Positions 46,662 through 55,342 of a stretch of 64,000 nucleotides of DNA are shown piece after piece. The notes beneath the pieces are model-generated. The model did no database searches and was not told where the DNA came from. It saw only the letters and a program-made list of their open reading frames with translations. A program made the position numbers and the translations under genes. The DNA lies in the NCBI GenBank assembly GCA_019192545.1, contig JAHCMI010000033.1, positions 1 to 64,000 of the forward strand, read 5' to 3'. How positions within the stretch are numbered: position 1 is the first letter of the stretch; every line of letters begins with the position of its first letter. Source of the stretch: Rivularia sp. MS3. Its GTDB lineage: Bacteria; Cyanobacteriota; Cyanobacteriia; Cyanobacteriales; Nostocaceae.

Positions 46662-47389
46662 ATAATACAAAAGGCATAGGGCAAAATCAAGAACGTATTG
46701 CCAATCCGATACAACGCCCAAGCGTTACTCAAGAACTATCGGAAAATGTCATCTTAACAACTGTTGATGACCTCTACAATTGGGCGCGACTTTCTAGTTT
46801 ATGGCCTTTGTTATTCGGTACTGCTTGCTGCTTTATCGAATTTGCTGCTTTAATTGGTTCTCGATTCGATTTTGACCGTTTTGGGTTAATTCCTCGTTCT
46901 AGTCCCCGTCAAGCCGATTTAATTATTACTGCGGGTACTATCACGATGAAAATGGCACCCCAATTAGTTCGTCTTTACGAACAAATGCCAGAACCCAAGT
47001 ATGTTATTGCTATGGGTGCTTGCACTATCACCGGCGGTATGTTTAGCGTTGATTCTCCGACAGCAGTTAGAGGAGTAGATAAGTTAATTCCGGTAGATGT
47101 TTATTTACCTGGTTGCCCTCCACGTCCGGAAGCAATTATTGACGCAATAATTAAGTTGCGGAAAAAGATTGCTGATGATTCAATGCAGGAGCGTGGTGAG
47201 ATTAAGCAAACTCATCGTTATTACAGCACAACTCACAGCATGAAGCCGGTTGAAGAAATTCTTACTGGTGAATATTTACGTTCCCAAACACGTATGGCTC
47301 CACCAAAGGAATTAACCGAAAGCATTGGTATGCCAGTACCGCCTGCTTTACTAACTTCCAAAAAGCAAGAGGAGGTAGAACGTGGCTGA
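46652..47389 (+). CDS. ndhK: NDH-1 subunit K (NdhK, NuoB-like)
   Basis: Peripheral-arm subunit carrying the terminal [4Fe-4S] cluster N2. 245 residues with the adjacent cysteines in [13 protein letters not shown], then [11 protein letters not shown] and [10 protein letters not shown] supplying the other ligands. The C-terminus has a cyanobacterial extension of about 50 residues. Its ATG overlaps ndhC, and its stop overlaps ndhJ by eight bases, so the three genes are translationally coupled. Confidence 0.96.
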   Translation: MVLDNTKGIGQNQERIANPIQRPSVTQELSENVILTTVDDLYNWARLSSLWPLLFGTACCFIEFAALIGSRFDFDRFGLIPRSSPRQADLIITAGTITMKMAPQLVRLYEQMPEPKYVIAMGACTITGGMFSVDSPTAVRGVDKLIPVDVYLPGCPPRPEAIIDAIIKLRKKIADDSMQERGEIKQTHRYYSTTHSMKPVEEILTGEYLRSQTRMAPPKELTESIGMPVPPALLTSKKQEEVERG

Positions 47390-47906
47390 AGAATCAAAAC
47401 CAGTACCGGCAGAGGAAAACGCTCCCGTAGAAGCGGGTAAAGTTTCCAAATGGTTAAGTGAAAATGACTTTGCTCACGAGTCTTTAGAAGCAGACCATGC
47501 TGGAGTTGAAATTATTAAGGTGGAAGCAGATTTTCTGCTACCAATTTGTACTGCTTTGTATGCTTATGGGTTTAATTATCTTCAGTGTCAATGTGGTATT
47601 GATTTAGGTCCGGGAGAGCAATTAGTCAGCATGTACCATTTGGTGAAAGTCAGCGATAATGCCGATCAACCCGAGGAAGTACGTGTAAAAGTATTCCTGC
47701 CTCGCGAAAACCCCACAGTACCTTCAGTGTATTGGATTTGGAAAACAGCAGATTGGCAAGAGCGCGAATCCTTCGATATGTACGGAATTGTTTACGAAGG
47801 ACATCCTAATTTGAAGCGAATTTTGATGCCTGAAGATTGGGTAGGTTATCCTTTGCGTAAAGATTACGTTTCACCCGACTTTTATGAATTGCAAGACGCT
47901 TATTGA
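47382..47906 (+). CDS. ndhJ: NDH-1 subunit J (NdhJ, NuoC-like)
   Basis: Peripheral-arm subunit of NDH-1, the 30-kDa type. 174 residues: [22 protein letters not shown], the 30-kDa signature [23 protein letters not shown], then [19 protein letters not shown]. Start GTG at 47382 overlaps the ndhK stop. AAGAGGAGG just ahead is a good ribosome binding site. Last gene of ndhCKJ and followed by a hairpin terminator. Confidence 0.96.
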   Translation: MAEESKPVPAEENAPVEAGKVSKWLSENDFAHESLEADHAGVEIIKVEADFLLPICTALYAYGFNYLQCQCGIDLGPGEQLVSMYHLVKVSDNADQPEEVRVKVFLPRENPTVPSVYWIWKTADWQERESFDMYGIVYEGHPNLKRILMPEDWVGYPLRKDYVSPDFYELQDAY

Positions 47907-47941
47907 AGCAAATTGCAATTTGAAGCAAGTCAAATTAAATT

Positions 47942-47975
47942 ACCCCTCGGATTCTGTTCGGGGGGTGTTGTTTTG
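47942..47975 (+). terminator. Terminator of ndhCKJ
   Basis: ACCCCTCG (47942-47949) pairs with CGGGGGGT (47959-47966) with a 9-base loop and one G-T, followed by GTTGTTTT. Placed 36 bases after ndhJ. Confidence 0.75.
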
Positions 47976-48049
47976 GAAATTAGACTGGGCATCGGGCGTT
48001 GGGCATAGGGCATGGGGGAGAGAGGGAGACAAGGAGATAAGGATAATTT

Positions 48050-48079
48050 TAACCTTTAACCTTTAACCTTTAACCTTAA
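48050..48079. repeat. TTTAACC heptad run at the end of the 168-residue gene
   Basis: About four units of AACCTTT. The run includes the stop codon of the minus-strand gene. A matching run abuts the stop of the paralogous gene at 48703. Confidence 0.8.
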
Positions 48080-48582
48080 AATCCTGCTAATGGATCTTCA
48101 AATTGTAAAATTTCATGTGGTGGAGTAGGTATAGATTCTAAATATTGGAGAAAATCAAGTAGTTCTTCTTCAGTAAGTAAAGTACGTCCTCGCTTACCGT
48201 AAGTTTGAATTAAATATTCCCTACCTTGCTGGGGAGTCCAACTTAAACGCTCCATTTCTATATCGGTTGTAGCAATTACGTCAGATAAATCAATTGGTTG
48301 GCGATTCTTTTTTCTTTTAAATGTGGTTTTTACAGTTTTGTTATTTTTATTTGCCCGATGAAGATTTATCGGACTTTCATTTTTTAATTTTGATTCTGGT
48401 GTCGGTAGATATTGGAGATATCTAAGAAAATCGAGTAATTCATCTTCGGTAAGTAAAGTACGTTCTTGTTTACCGTAAGTTTGAATTAAAAATTCTTTTG
48501 CTTTCTCAGAAGTCCAACCAAGGCGTTTTATTTCAACGTCGGTTTTGGCAATGATTTCAGACACATCAACGGGTTTGCTCAT
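48076..48582 (-). CDS. Protein with two copies of a 55-residue helical domain
   Basis: 168 residues built from two related units, about 1-60 and 90-155: SEIIAKTDVEIKRLGWTSEK..FLIQTYGKQERTLLTEDELLDFLRYLQ and SDVIATTDIEMERLSWTPQQ..YLIQTYGKRGRTLLTEEELLDFLQYLE (shared: IA.TD.E..RL.WT, LIQTYGK..RTLLTE.ELLDFL.YL). A Lys/Arg-rich linker lies between. The protein ends EDPLAGF, exactly as the neighbouring 325-residue protein does, so the two genes are duplicates of a common 3' part. The short helical unit resembles modules attached to phage-type recombination proteins (inference). Function unknown. Confidence 0.7.
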   Translation of the reverse strand: MSKPVDVSEIIAKTDVEIKRLGWTSEKAKEFLIQTYGKQERTLLTEDELLDFLRYLQYLPTPESKLKNESPINLHRANKNNKTVKTTFKRKKNRQPIDLSDVIATTDIEMERLSWTPQQGREYLIQTYGKRGRTLLTEEELLDFLQYLESIPTPPHEILQFEDPLAGF

Positions 48583-48667
48583 TTCAAGTTTGTTTTTAAC
48601 AACGGATGCGTTTGATTGCGTTTTTTAGAAGAAGGGAGAAGAAAACAGAAATTTTTAATTTTTAATT

Positions 48668-48707
48668 TTCAACTCCCAATCTTTAACCTTTAACCTTTAA
48701 CCTTAAA
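48668..48707. repeat. TTTAACC heptad run at the end of the paralogous gene
   Basis: Four to five AACCTTT units ending at the stop codon of the 325-residue gene, mirroring the run at 48050. Confidence 0.8.
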
Positions 48708-49680
48708 ACCCCGCTAATGGATCTGCTTCCGAAAGCTCTGGTTGCGGCGTGGGAATAGATTCTAAGTGTTGAAGAAAATCAAGTAATTCTTCTTCAGTAA
48801 GTAAAGTACGTCCTCTTTTACCGTAGGTTTGAATTAAATATTCCCTTCCTTGCTGGGGAGTCCAACTTAAACGCTCCATTTCAACATCGGTTTTGGCTAT
48901 TACGTCAGATAAATCAATTGGTTCGGTTTTTTTCTTCCTTTTGGTTGTACTCGTTGTCTTTTTCTTGTTTGTAGTTCTTCGAGCAGTACTTTTACTACTA
49001 GATGTTTTACTGGGAGTTGGTTCTTCTTCTGGTTGATTATCAGATGCTATTTCAGGATTTTCTGAGTCATCTGAGCTATCTGATGCATCAAACTCTGACT
49101 CGCCATATGTTTGTATCGGTAAAGGTTTATCAAATTCTTGACTGTAAATATCGCTGTCATCTGACTCGGGAAAAAGCTCCGGAGGTGGCGATGTATCTAC
49201 AGTTTGCGATACAGAACTTTCTGCTACTTCCGGAGTACTTGGAGGAGTCTCTGGTACGGGTGTTTGGGTTGCTTGAGCAGAAGTTTGTGGAACTTGAGAA
49301 GCTGTTGGTGGACTATTTGATATGGGAGCTTGAGCAACTTCAGAAGAATTTGTGCCGTGAGTTGCCGGTTGTACTTCAGCTTTTGCAGTGGTTAAGGAAC
49401 GATTTTCCAGAACTTCTAGATTTGATGCTGGAGAAGTCGTAACTTGTTTTGGCTGTACTTGTGCTGGAGATTGTGGGGCTGTGATTCCTAAAACCATTAA
49501 CGCTCTAGTTCTCGATCTATCTTCTGCTTCTTCAAGAATTTCAGACGCAGCCATTCCAGTAGCACGGGTTACACCTTCAACTTGCACGCTGGAACGAACG
49601 ATATATTTACCGTGATGAATTTGTAATAATTCGGTTGTAAGACTACCTGTAGGATACAAGCTCTGAAATTGAGCCAACAT
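48703..49680 (-). CDS. Paralog with an N-terminal annealing-protein-like domain and one C-terminal unit
   Basis: 325 residues from ATG 49680 (MLAQFQSLYPTGSLTTELLQ); a TTG at 49692 would add four. Residues 1-75, including YIVRSSVQVEGVTRATGMAA, ILEEAEDRSRTRALMVLGI, follow the pattern of Rad52/ERF-type single-strand annealing proteins (a strand, an ATG-type turn, then an 'E-A-E-(x)-R-A-x-(x)-A-L' helix). A long Pro/Ser/Glu-rich linker and a Lys/Arg-rich stretch follow, then one copy of the IAKTDVEMERLSWT..TYGKRGRTLLTEEELLDFL unit and the EADPLAGF end. Similarity to annealing proteins is inference by pattern. Expressed from the same strand as its 168-residue neighbour, probably one transcript. 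Confidence 0.6.
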   Translation of the reverse strand: MLAQFQSLYPTGSLTTELLQIHHGKYIVRSSVQVEGVTRATGMAASEILEEAEDRSRTRALMVLGITAPQSPAQVQPKQVTTSPASNLEVLENRSLTTAKAEVQPATHGTNSSEVAQAPISNSPPTASQVPQTSAQATQTPVPETPPSTPEVAESSVSQTVDTSPPPELFPESDDSDIYSQEFDKPLPIQTYGESEFDASDSSDDSENPEIASDNQPEEEPTPSKTSSSKSTARRTTNKKKTTSTTKRKKKTEPIDLSDVIAKTDVEMERLSWTPQQGREYLIQTYGKRGRTLLTEEELLDFLQHLESIPTPQPELSEADPLAGF

Positions 49681-51263
49681 AATTGCTACCAATTTAAATC
49701 TGCTTGAGGTGGATTAATTGTTGTTGTTACGTGTTTTATTTTTTATATAACGACATATAACGACAACCAAAAGACCAAAATTTATATGCTAATTGACTGA
49801 GTGAACTGCATCAATAATTTTAAGTTACGTTAATTTGTCCTTTCTAATGTATCGGAGATTGTGTATCACAAAACTTGTTACAAGCTTTTGATGTGTTATG
49901 GTGTTTACCGAAGGTGCCGTCTCGATGGCTGCAACTCACTATTTTTTCTTTACGGAAAAATAGTTATTGGCTACACCGCTTGCTTACCCTAACATGCCGA
50001 GGTTACGGTGGGGTTCTTTTTTTTGATGTTCCGAGTTAGTTTAACTCTGATATTGCTACCACTGCGTAGTAAACTATCAGAAAATAGAATGCGATATACA
50101 CCATCCAGTGTATGTTAGTTTAGCTTGTTCGTTGGAACAAAAATAGTGGCTTGTGTTCTTTTCTTATTAGACAAGAAATATTCTCAAAAATATTCTTGTG
50201 TAAAAGTTTCACTATCAAACGAAACCCTACTTGCGAATCGTGTTAAACGTTTTGATTGTAGGAAAAAGGTAAAGTCAATGGAGTAATTTTTTGGCTGAGT
50301 AGTGAGTAATTTTTAGTAGTATTGCTATCGATGCTATACTAAATACCCAAATTGCTTTCCAGAACTATTTTCTGGAATTACCCTCCTTATCTACAATATA
50401 AAGTAATGGTTCCATTTCCCGAGGCGGTTTGACTGCTGACCAAATTGTTACCGATTCTACATAGGGCAGTTCAGTTAGTCGGCAGTTACTCCAAGTACAT
50501 TTTCAGAGTTAGGTGGTGTCAAAGTACCCGAACGTGTAGAACAATTGAACAGTAAGTTGATTTTCCTTTCTACTGATAAACGGAAAAACAGCGATCAATT
50601 TTTTCATGTTACCTTTCAAAAACTTTGCCGTTCATAATCAAAACGACGAAGTAAGAATTATTTCAGGTGTGCTTTGTCAGATTGGTCTTAATGTTGGTTC
50701 TTGTAGACCCAACAAACTCTGAGATAATCGTGTAATACCCTCTTTGGGGGCGGGTAATTCGTTTCTAAATGACCGAAACAATTTTATATTTAATATTTTG
50801 GATTGTGGTTTCAAGCAAGGCAATCTTAGTAGACATGGTACTTGTTGCAGTTGTCATGCTAATTTCCTGTCGGACTTACTAGAATCTTTTAAACCTACAG
50901 ATAAATCTGGGGTTTCAATCCAAAATTGTACATTCCGGACAGTTGCACTCTATGGGAAAACGTTCCGCTCGTATGGGGGGAACCCCGCCACTTCTCTTGT
51001 ACTGCGGGAAATCTCGTTTTCTGAGTGGCTCTTGGGAAATGCACTGTCCTCAAAATCTAGCTTGAAAAGTTTTGGGAAGAGAAGTCGGGGGGAAGAATAT
51101 CTCCTTCCAAACTGAGCCGCACCTAACGGTGAATGGGGAAGAATATCTCCTCTTCCAAACTTTTCGCAAAATTGATTGACTTCTTTGCAAGTAGTGAGGG
51201 TATACGCAAGAAGACTAACCAATTAAAAAAAACGATGTTTTGACCTCTATGTCGGTTCAGTGC
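49681..51263. other. 1.6-kb region without a supported gene
   Basis: No open frame here has coding character or a good start. Two parts stand out: 49875-50030, with promoter-like boxes, strong hairpins and a T8 run, and 50970-51165, with G/C-rich hairpins and a 25-base direct repeat (GGGGAAGAATATCTCC). Between them, 50400-50640 carries two short frames that look like one damaged reading frame. All other sequence is AT-rich with no repeats I can name. Confidence 0.5.
49895..50035 (+). ncRNA. Candidate structured small RNA
   Basis: TTGTTA (49875) and TATGGT (49897), 16 bases apart, could form a promoter. Downstream a stem CTATTTTTTC / GGAAAAATAG is followed by a GC-rich segment and a TAAC..GTTA stem with GGGG next to TTCTTTTTTTTG, the form of an intrinsic terminator. 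Length about 140 bases. No known RNA family recognised. Pairings made by eye. Confidence 0.3.
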
Positions 51264-53591
51264 ATGGAATTTTCAATCGCTACACTCCTTGCCAATTTTA
51301 CTGATGATAAATTGGTAGCTCGTAAACTTCTAGAAAAAAAACTTGGTTGTGAAGATGATGACAGCATACAAAAACTGCAAATTGCCTTAGATGTTTTAGA
51401 AAAAATTGGAATTTTGGCGAAAGAACGAGGTAAGTATCGTCGTCTTTCAGAGGATTCTTTGATTGAAGCTAAACTTCGCTGTTCTTCTAAAGGCTTTTGT
51501 TTTGCAATTCAAGACGTAGAAGCTGCTGAAGATATTTATATCCGAGAAAGCCATTTAAGTAATGCTTGGAATGGCGATCGCGTTTTAGTCAGAGTTCTTA
51601 AAGAAGGTAGTCGCAGGCGTTCTCCTGAAGGTGAGGTAAAGCTGGTTTTAGAACGTTCTAACCACACTTTATTGGCGCGAATTAAGCAAATAGAAGGGGG
51701 TTTCCGTGCCGTACCTTTGGATGACCGGCTGCTGTTTGAACTCAAATTACGGCAAAATGGTATTACTTTAGACAACGCTATTGATCATCTTGCCCACGTA
51801 CAGGTACTGCGCTATCCCCTTGCTCAATACCCGCCTTTAGGTAAAGTGGTGCAAATTTTAGGTAGCGATGCCGAAGCAGCTGCCGATATTGATTTAGTTA
51901 CCTGTAAACACGACCTTTCTCGTACTTTTTCGGATAACGTCGAAGAAGCTGCCGGAAAATTACCTAAAAGGATACTCAAAGCAGATCGTAAAAGCCGACT
52001 GGACTTAACAGATAAATATACGATTTGCATTTGCGCTAACGCCGATTCATCAAAAGTTAGAGAAAATGCTATTTCCTTAGAAGAAACTGAAGAAGGAAAC
52101 TGGCTGTTAGGTTTCCATATCGCTGACGTTTCTCATTATGTTAAGCCGGATGAAGCTTTGGATCGCGAAGCTCTCAAACGTGGTAGAAGCGTTTATTTAG
52201 GCAAATTGGTTTTGCCCATGCTACCAGATGCAGTAGCAGCAAGAAGTTCTTTGGTTACCGGAAGCGACAGGTTAGCAATTTCTTTTCTAACTACTTTAGA
52301 TGGGGAAACTGGAGAAGTTCTTGAGTGGGAAATTCAGCCAAGTGTAGTTAATGTAGATACCGATCTAAATCAAAAGCAAGCTAGTCAAGTTCTGGCGGCT
52401 GAAACCAAAGAAGAGCCTGAAGTTGTGGAAATGCTGCAACAGTTGCAAGCCTTAGCAATAGTTCTCAAGGAGCAGCGTTTGGCTAGGGGTAGCTTGCAGT
52501 TAAATCTACCAGTCTTACAAAACCCCTTCTTTGATGAAGGTGCTAGCGGTTGCGTTACTGAAACTGATTCGCCAGTTAGTTCTTTGTTAACTGAATTAGT
52601 GCTGTTAACAAATCAATTAATGGCGATTCATTTGAACGCTTTGGGTATTCCAGCGATTTGGCGAGTTCAAGGGGCACCAGATCCGGACGATGTTCAAGAA
52701 ATGCTCAAATTAGCAATTAACTTGGGTGTAGAGCTTGCTTTACCGGATGATATTGAAATTCAACCTTTAGATTATCAACACTTAACTAAAGTGTTTGCTG
52801 AATCTGCTTCCGAACAAGTTCTGACTTATTTATTGCAAGATACTCTCAAGCCACCTACCTATACCACCAATCAAGGCGGACACTTTGGTTTAGCTTTACC
52901 AGACGGTTATCTTCACTGTACCTCTCCCATGCGACGCTATCCCGATTTACTGATGCAAAGGGTATATTACTCTTTAATCGAAAACGGACGCGATCGCCGT
53001 AATACTCGCGTAAAAGAAAGAGTAAATTTACGTTCGAGCAACTGTCATGGTGACATTAACTGGAACGTGCTACCTCCGGAACTACAGCAGGAACTACAAA
53101 CTGATTTAGCTAGGGTAATTACCCAAATTAACGATAGAGAAAAGGAAGTCCAAGAAGCTGAAGCGGATTTAGAAGGTTTAAAAAGAGCCGCTTTAATGAA
53201 ACAGCGAATTGGTGAAGTTTTCAGCGGTGTAATTACTGGTGTTCAATCATACGGGTTCTTTGTTGAAATTGAGGTACCCGCTCAAGAAGCTGAAGAAATT
53301 AGCAACATACCTTTGCGGGTGGAAGGGCTAGTACATGTCAGTTCTCTCAAAGACGATTGGTATGAATATCGCGCTCGGCAGCAGGCATTATTCGGCCGCA
53401 AAAATCGCGCATCTTATCGACTGGGCGACCGCGTAGCCGTTCAGGTCAAGAGTGTTGATTATTACCGTCAGCAAATTGATTTAGTAACTGTAGGTAACGA
53501 TGATGGAGCAAGCGATCGCGATTCGGATTCCGGTTACTATGCTAACCATCATTACCAGTCAGATGATATGGAAGACTACGAAGAAGATTAA
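51264..53591 (+). CDS. VacB/RNase II-family protein (Zam-like) with degenerate active site
   Basis: About 775 residues from ATG 51264 (MEFSIATLLANFTDDKLVAR); ATG 51249 and TTG 51240 also lie in frame. Order: N-terminal winged-helix region, OB-like cold-shock domain (RCSSKGFCFAIQDVEAAEDIYI), RNB domain, then S1 domain (SGVITGVQSYGFFVEIE...VEGLVHVSSL) and a Tyr/Asp-rich tail. RNB landmarks HIADVSHYV, RGRSVYLG, LPMLPD, TSPMRRYPDLLMQR are present, but the metal-site motif that reads D..DA.DFDDA in RNase R is here IC..NADSSKVRENAI (52022-52069). So the aspartates that hold the metals are lost. Synechocystis Zam, a VacB homologue of similar length, is the likely relative. Catalysis is doubtful. Confidence 0.85.
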   Translation: MEFSIATLLANFTDDKLVARKLLEKKLGCEDDDSIQKLQIALDVLEKIGILAKERGKYRRLSEDSLIEAKLRCSSKGFCFAIQDVEAAEDIYIRESHLSNAWNGDRVLVRVLKEGSRRRSPEGEVKLVLERSNHTLLARIKQIEGGFRAVPLDDRLLFELKLRQNGITLDNAIDHLAHVQVLRYPLAQYPPLGKVVQILGSDAEAAADIDLVTCKHDLSRTFSDNVEEAAGKLPKRILKADRKSRLDLTDKYTICICANADSSKVRENAISLEETEEGNWLLGFHIADVSHYVKPDEALDREALKRGRSVYLGKLVLPMLPDAVAARSSLVTGSDRLAISFLTTLDGETGEVLEWEIQPSVVNVDTDLNQKQASQVLAAETKEEPEVVEMLQQLQALAIVLKEQRLARGSLQLNLPVLQNPFFDEGASGCVTETDSPVSSLLTELVLLTNQLMAIHLNALGIPAIWRVQGAPDPDDVQEMLKLAINLGVELALPDDIEIQPLDYQHLTKVFAESASEQVLTYLLQDTLKPPTYTTNQGGHFGLALPDGYLHCTSPMRRYPDLLMQRVYYSLIENGRDRRNTRVKERVNLRSSNCHGDINWNVLPPELQQELQTDLARVITQINDREKEVQEAEADLEGLKRAALMKQRIGEVFSGVITGVQSYGFFVEIEVPAQEAEEISNIPLRVEGLVHVSSLKDDWYEYRARQQALFGRKNRASYRLGDRVAVQVKSVDYYRQQIDLVTVGNDDGASDRDSDSGYYANHHYQSDDMEDYEED

Positions 53592-53596
53592 ATAAA

Positions 53597-53808
53597 AAGT
53601 TAGGAGTTAGAAGTTTTTAAGAAGGAGTAAGGAGTAAGTAGTAAGTAAACCTCCGCAACTGTTTCACAAGTAGCAAGTAATTTCTATTCTTATAGAGTTT
53701 CTTAACCCTCTATCGCTTACTTATTGCTCGCTACTTGTTACTTATTACTGATTACTTATTACTTGCTACTTGCTACTCATTACTCCCTACCCATTACTCT
53801 TACAAACA
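53597..53808. repeat. Mixed short tandem repeats upstream of ubiX
   Basis: AGTAAGTAG/GGAGTAAG units give way to TTACTT/ACTTGCT/ACTCAT units (ATTACTTGCTACTTGCTACT). This long run of 6-8-base repeats directly precedes the ubiX start, so it lies inside the promoter or leader. It reads through as a false N-terminal extension in frame. Confidence 0.8.
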
Positions 53809-53809
53809 A

Positions 53810-54427
53810 GTGTCTAATAACGCCCGCCCATTAATATTAGGTGTCTCTGGTGCATCAGGTCTTATTTACGCTGTACGCGCCCTAAAGTTTTTGTTAGAAG
53901 CCGATTATGCTATCGAATTAGTAGCATCGAAATCAAGCTTTATGGTTTGGCAATCGGAAAATGCTACTCCTATGCCAGCAGAGCCAAAAGCTCAAGAGCA
54001 ATTTTGGCGAAACCAAGCAGGAGTAGAAAAAGCTGGGTTACTGCGCTGCCATCCTTGGGCTGATGTGGGGGCAAACATTGCAAGCGGTTCTTTTCGTACT
54101 TTAGGAATGATAATTATGCCTTGCAGTATGAGTACTGTAGGTAAATTAGCCGGTGGTTTAAGTTCGGATTTGTTAGAAAGGGCTGCCGATGTTCAACTCA
54201 AAGAAGGGCGAAAGCTTGTAATTGTCCCTCGCGAGACTCCTTTTAGCTTGATTCATTTACGAAATCTGGTCAGTTTAGCTGAAGCTGGAGCTAAAATAGT
54301 TCCTGCTATTCCAGCTTGGTATCACAATCCCCAAACTGTTGAGGATTTAGTTGATTTTGTTGTAGCTCGTAGTTTAGATCAACTCGATATTGATTGCGTA
54401 CCTATTAAACGCTGGCAAGGTCGTTGA
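53810..54427 (+). CDS. ubiX: Flavin prenyltransferase UbiX
   Basis: Makes the prenylated flavin cofactor for UbiD-type decarboxylases, used in quinone synthesis. From GTG 53810 (VSNNARPLILGVSGASGLIY) it has 205 residues: the flavin-binding GVSGASG, MIIMPCSMSTVGKLAGGLSSDLLERAADVQLKEGRKLVIVPRETP (catalytic Ser/Glu/Arg region), and the end AIPAWYHNPQTVEDLVDFVVAR. The longer frame from 53735 is made of tandem repeats and is not part of the protein. Downstream of the RNB gene, about 220 bases after it. Confidence 0.95.
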   Translation: MSNNARPLILGVSGASGLIYAVRALKFLLEADYAIELVASKSSFMVWQSENATPMPAEPKAQEQFWRNQAGVEKAGLLRCHPWADVGANIASGSFRTLGMIIMPCSMSTVGKLAGGLSSDLLERAADVQLKEGRKLVIVPRETPFSLIHLRNLVSLAEAGAKIVPAIPAWYHNPQTVEDLVDFVVARSLDQLDIDCVPIKRWQGR

Positions 54428-54472
54428 TAAATTATAAAGTAAAGGTGTCATTGACTTAGGGTTGAAGCCACT

Positions 54473-54513
54473 GAGCTTGTAAGCACTGCGTCGGCAGGTT
54501 GGAATACAAGCTC
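54473..54513. repeat. Nine-base inverted repeat after ubiX
   Basis: GAGCTTGTA (54473-54481) and TACAAGCTC (54505-54513) are exact inverse complements, enclosing 23 bases. It lies between ubiX and the LapA-like gene, 26 bases before the latter's start. A protein-binding site or hairpin is possible. Confidence 0.4.
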
Positions 54514-54538
54514 GTTTCCAAACTATGAAGATGTTTTT

Positions 54539-55291
54539 ATGACTGTAATTCGCTTAATTCTCTTAGTTGCAGTACTGGGAGGACTTATGCTATTGCTAGC
54601 GCAAAATTGGTCTCCCGCAATACCGTTAGTTTTCCTTGGCTTACGAACTCAACCAGTTTCTTTAGCCATATGGATGTTGTTGTGTGCTGCTGCTGGTGCT
54701 TTCACTTCTTTGGTTATTAGCGGCTTAGTTCAATTATCAAGCCGTGCTGTTTCGCCGCAACCTCAAAGAATATCCTACGAGCCTTCAGAAGATTCACCCC
54801 GTGTTAACAAACGAACTGATAGGGAAAATCCTAGAGAAAATAATTTTGAAGATAGAGTATATCCCCCACCGCCAAGCAACTCGCCACAGCCATCCAATCG
54901 GTTTGAGGATGATTATGATGATTGGGACTTAGATAGAAAAGTTAGCGATGATTGGGATTTTGAAGAAAAATTAGAACAAGAATATTTTGAACCATCATCT
55001 CGTCCCGAGTATACAAAAATTCAAGATGATAGGGACTACGAAGATTTTCCGCAACCAGAAAACGATCGCGCCAGAATTACTAACCCATATCCCGATGATG
55101 ACAGGGATTTGAAGGATTCAGGAACAGAAAAAACAGAATCGGTATATGATGCCGATTATCGCGTCATTGTACCTCCTCCAGCAGCTTCCACAACTTCCCA
55201 AGACTCACAAAATTCTCAGAATAACCAGGATGATGACGATTGGGGTTTCTTAGATGAGGATTTTGCTGAAGATAAATCTGGGCCGAAATAA
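54539..55291 (+). CDS. LapA-like two-span membrane protein with acidic tail
   Basis: 250 residues. Two N-terminal membrane helices (LILLVAVLGGLMLLLAQNW and SLAIWMLLCAAAGAFTSLVISGLV) with the 'QNW..AIPLVFLG' turn are typical of LapA/DUF1049-type membrane proteins. The remaining 180 residues are hydrophilic, very rich in Asp, Glu, Pro and Arg (DDDYDDWDL, YEDFPQPEND, DDDDWGFLDEDFAED) and probably disordered in the cytoplasm. The ATG at 54539 has no strong ribosome site. Function unknown; a scaffold role at the membrane is a guess. Confidence 0.75.
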   Translation: MTVIRLILLVAVLGGLMLLLAQNWSPAIPLVFLGLRTQPVSLAIWMLLCAAAGAFTSLVISGLVQLSSRAVSPQPQRISYEPSEDSPRVNKRTDRENPRENNFEDRVYPPPPSNSPQPSNRFEDDYDDWDLDRKVSDDWDFEEKLEQEYFEPSSRPEYTKIQDDRDYEDFPQPENDRARITNPYPDDDRDLKDSGTEKTESVYDADYRVIVPPPAASTTSQDSQNSQNNQDDDDWGFLDEDFAEDKSGPK

Positions 55292-55342
55292 TTTACTCAA
55301 GCGTATTTCAGTTTACGGCTACATTAAAATTTACTGCCGGAT

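Noticed and set aside
50744..51115. 123-codon frame in the 1.6-kb gene-free region
   Set aside because: Low-complexity, Cys/Ser-rich translation of GC-rich hairpin DNA; no start signal; the opposite strand is open too.
53735..53809. N-terminal extension of UbiX
   Set aside because: The added 25 residues are translated tandem repeats; the conserved protein begins at the GTG at 53810.
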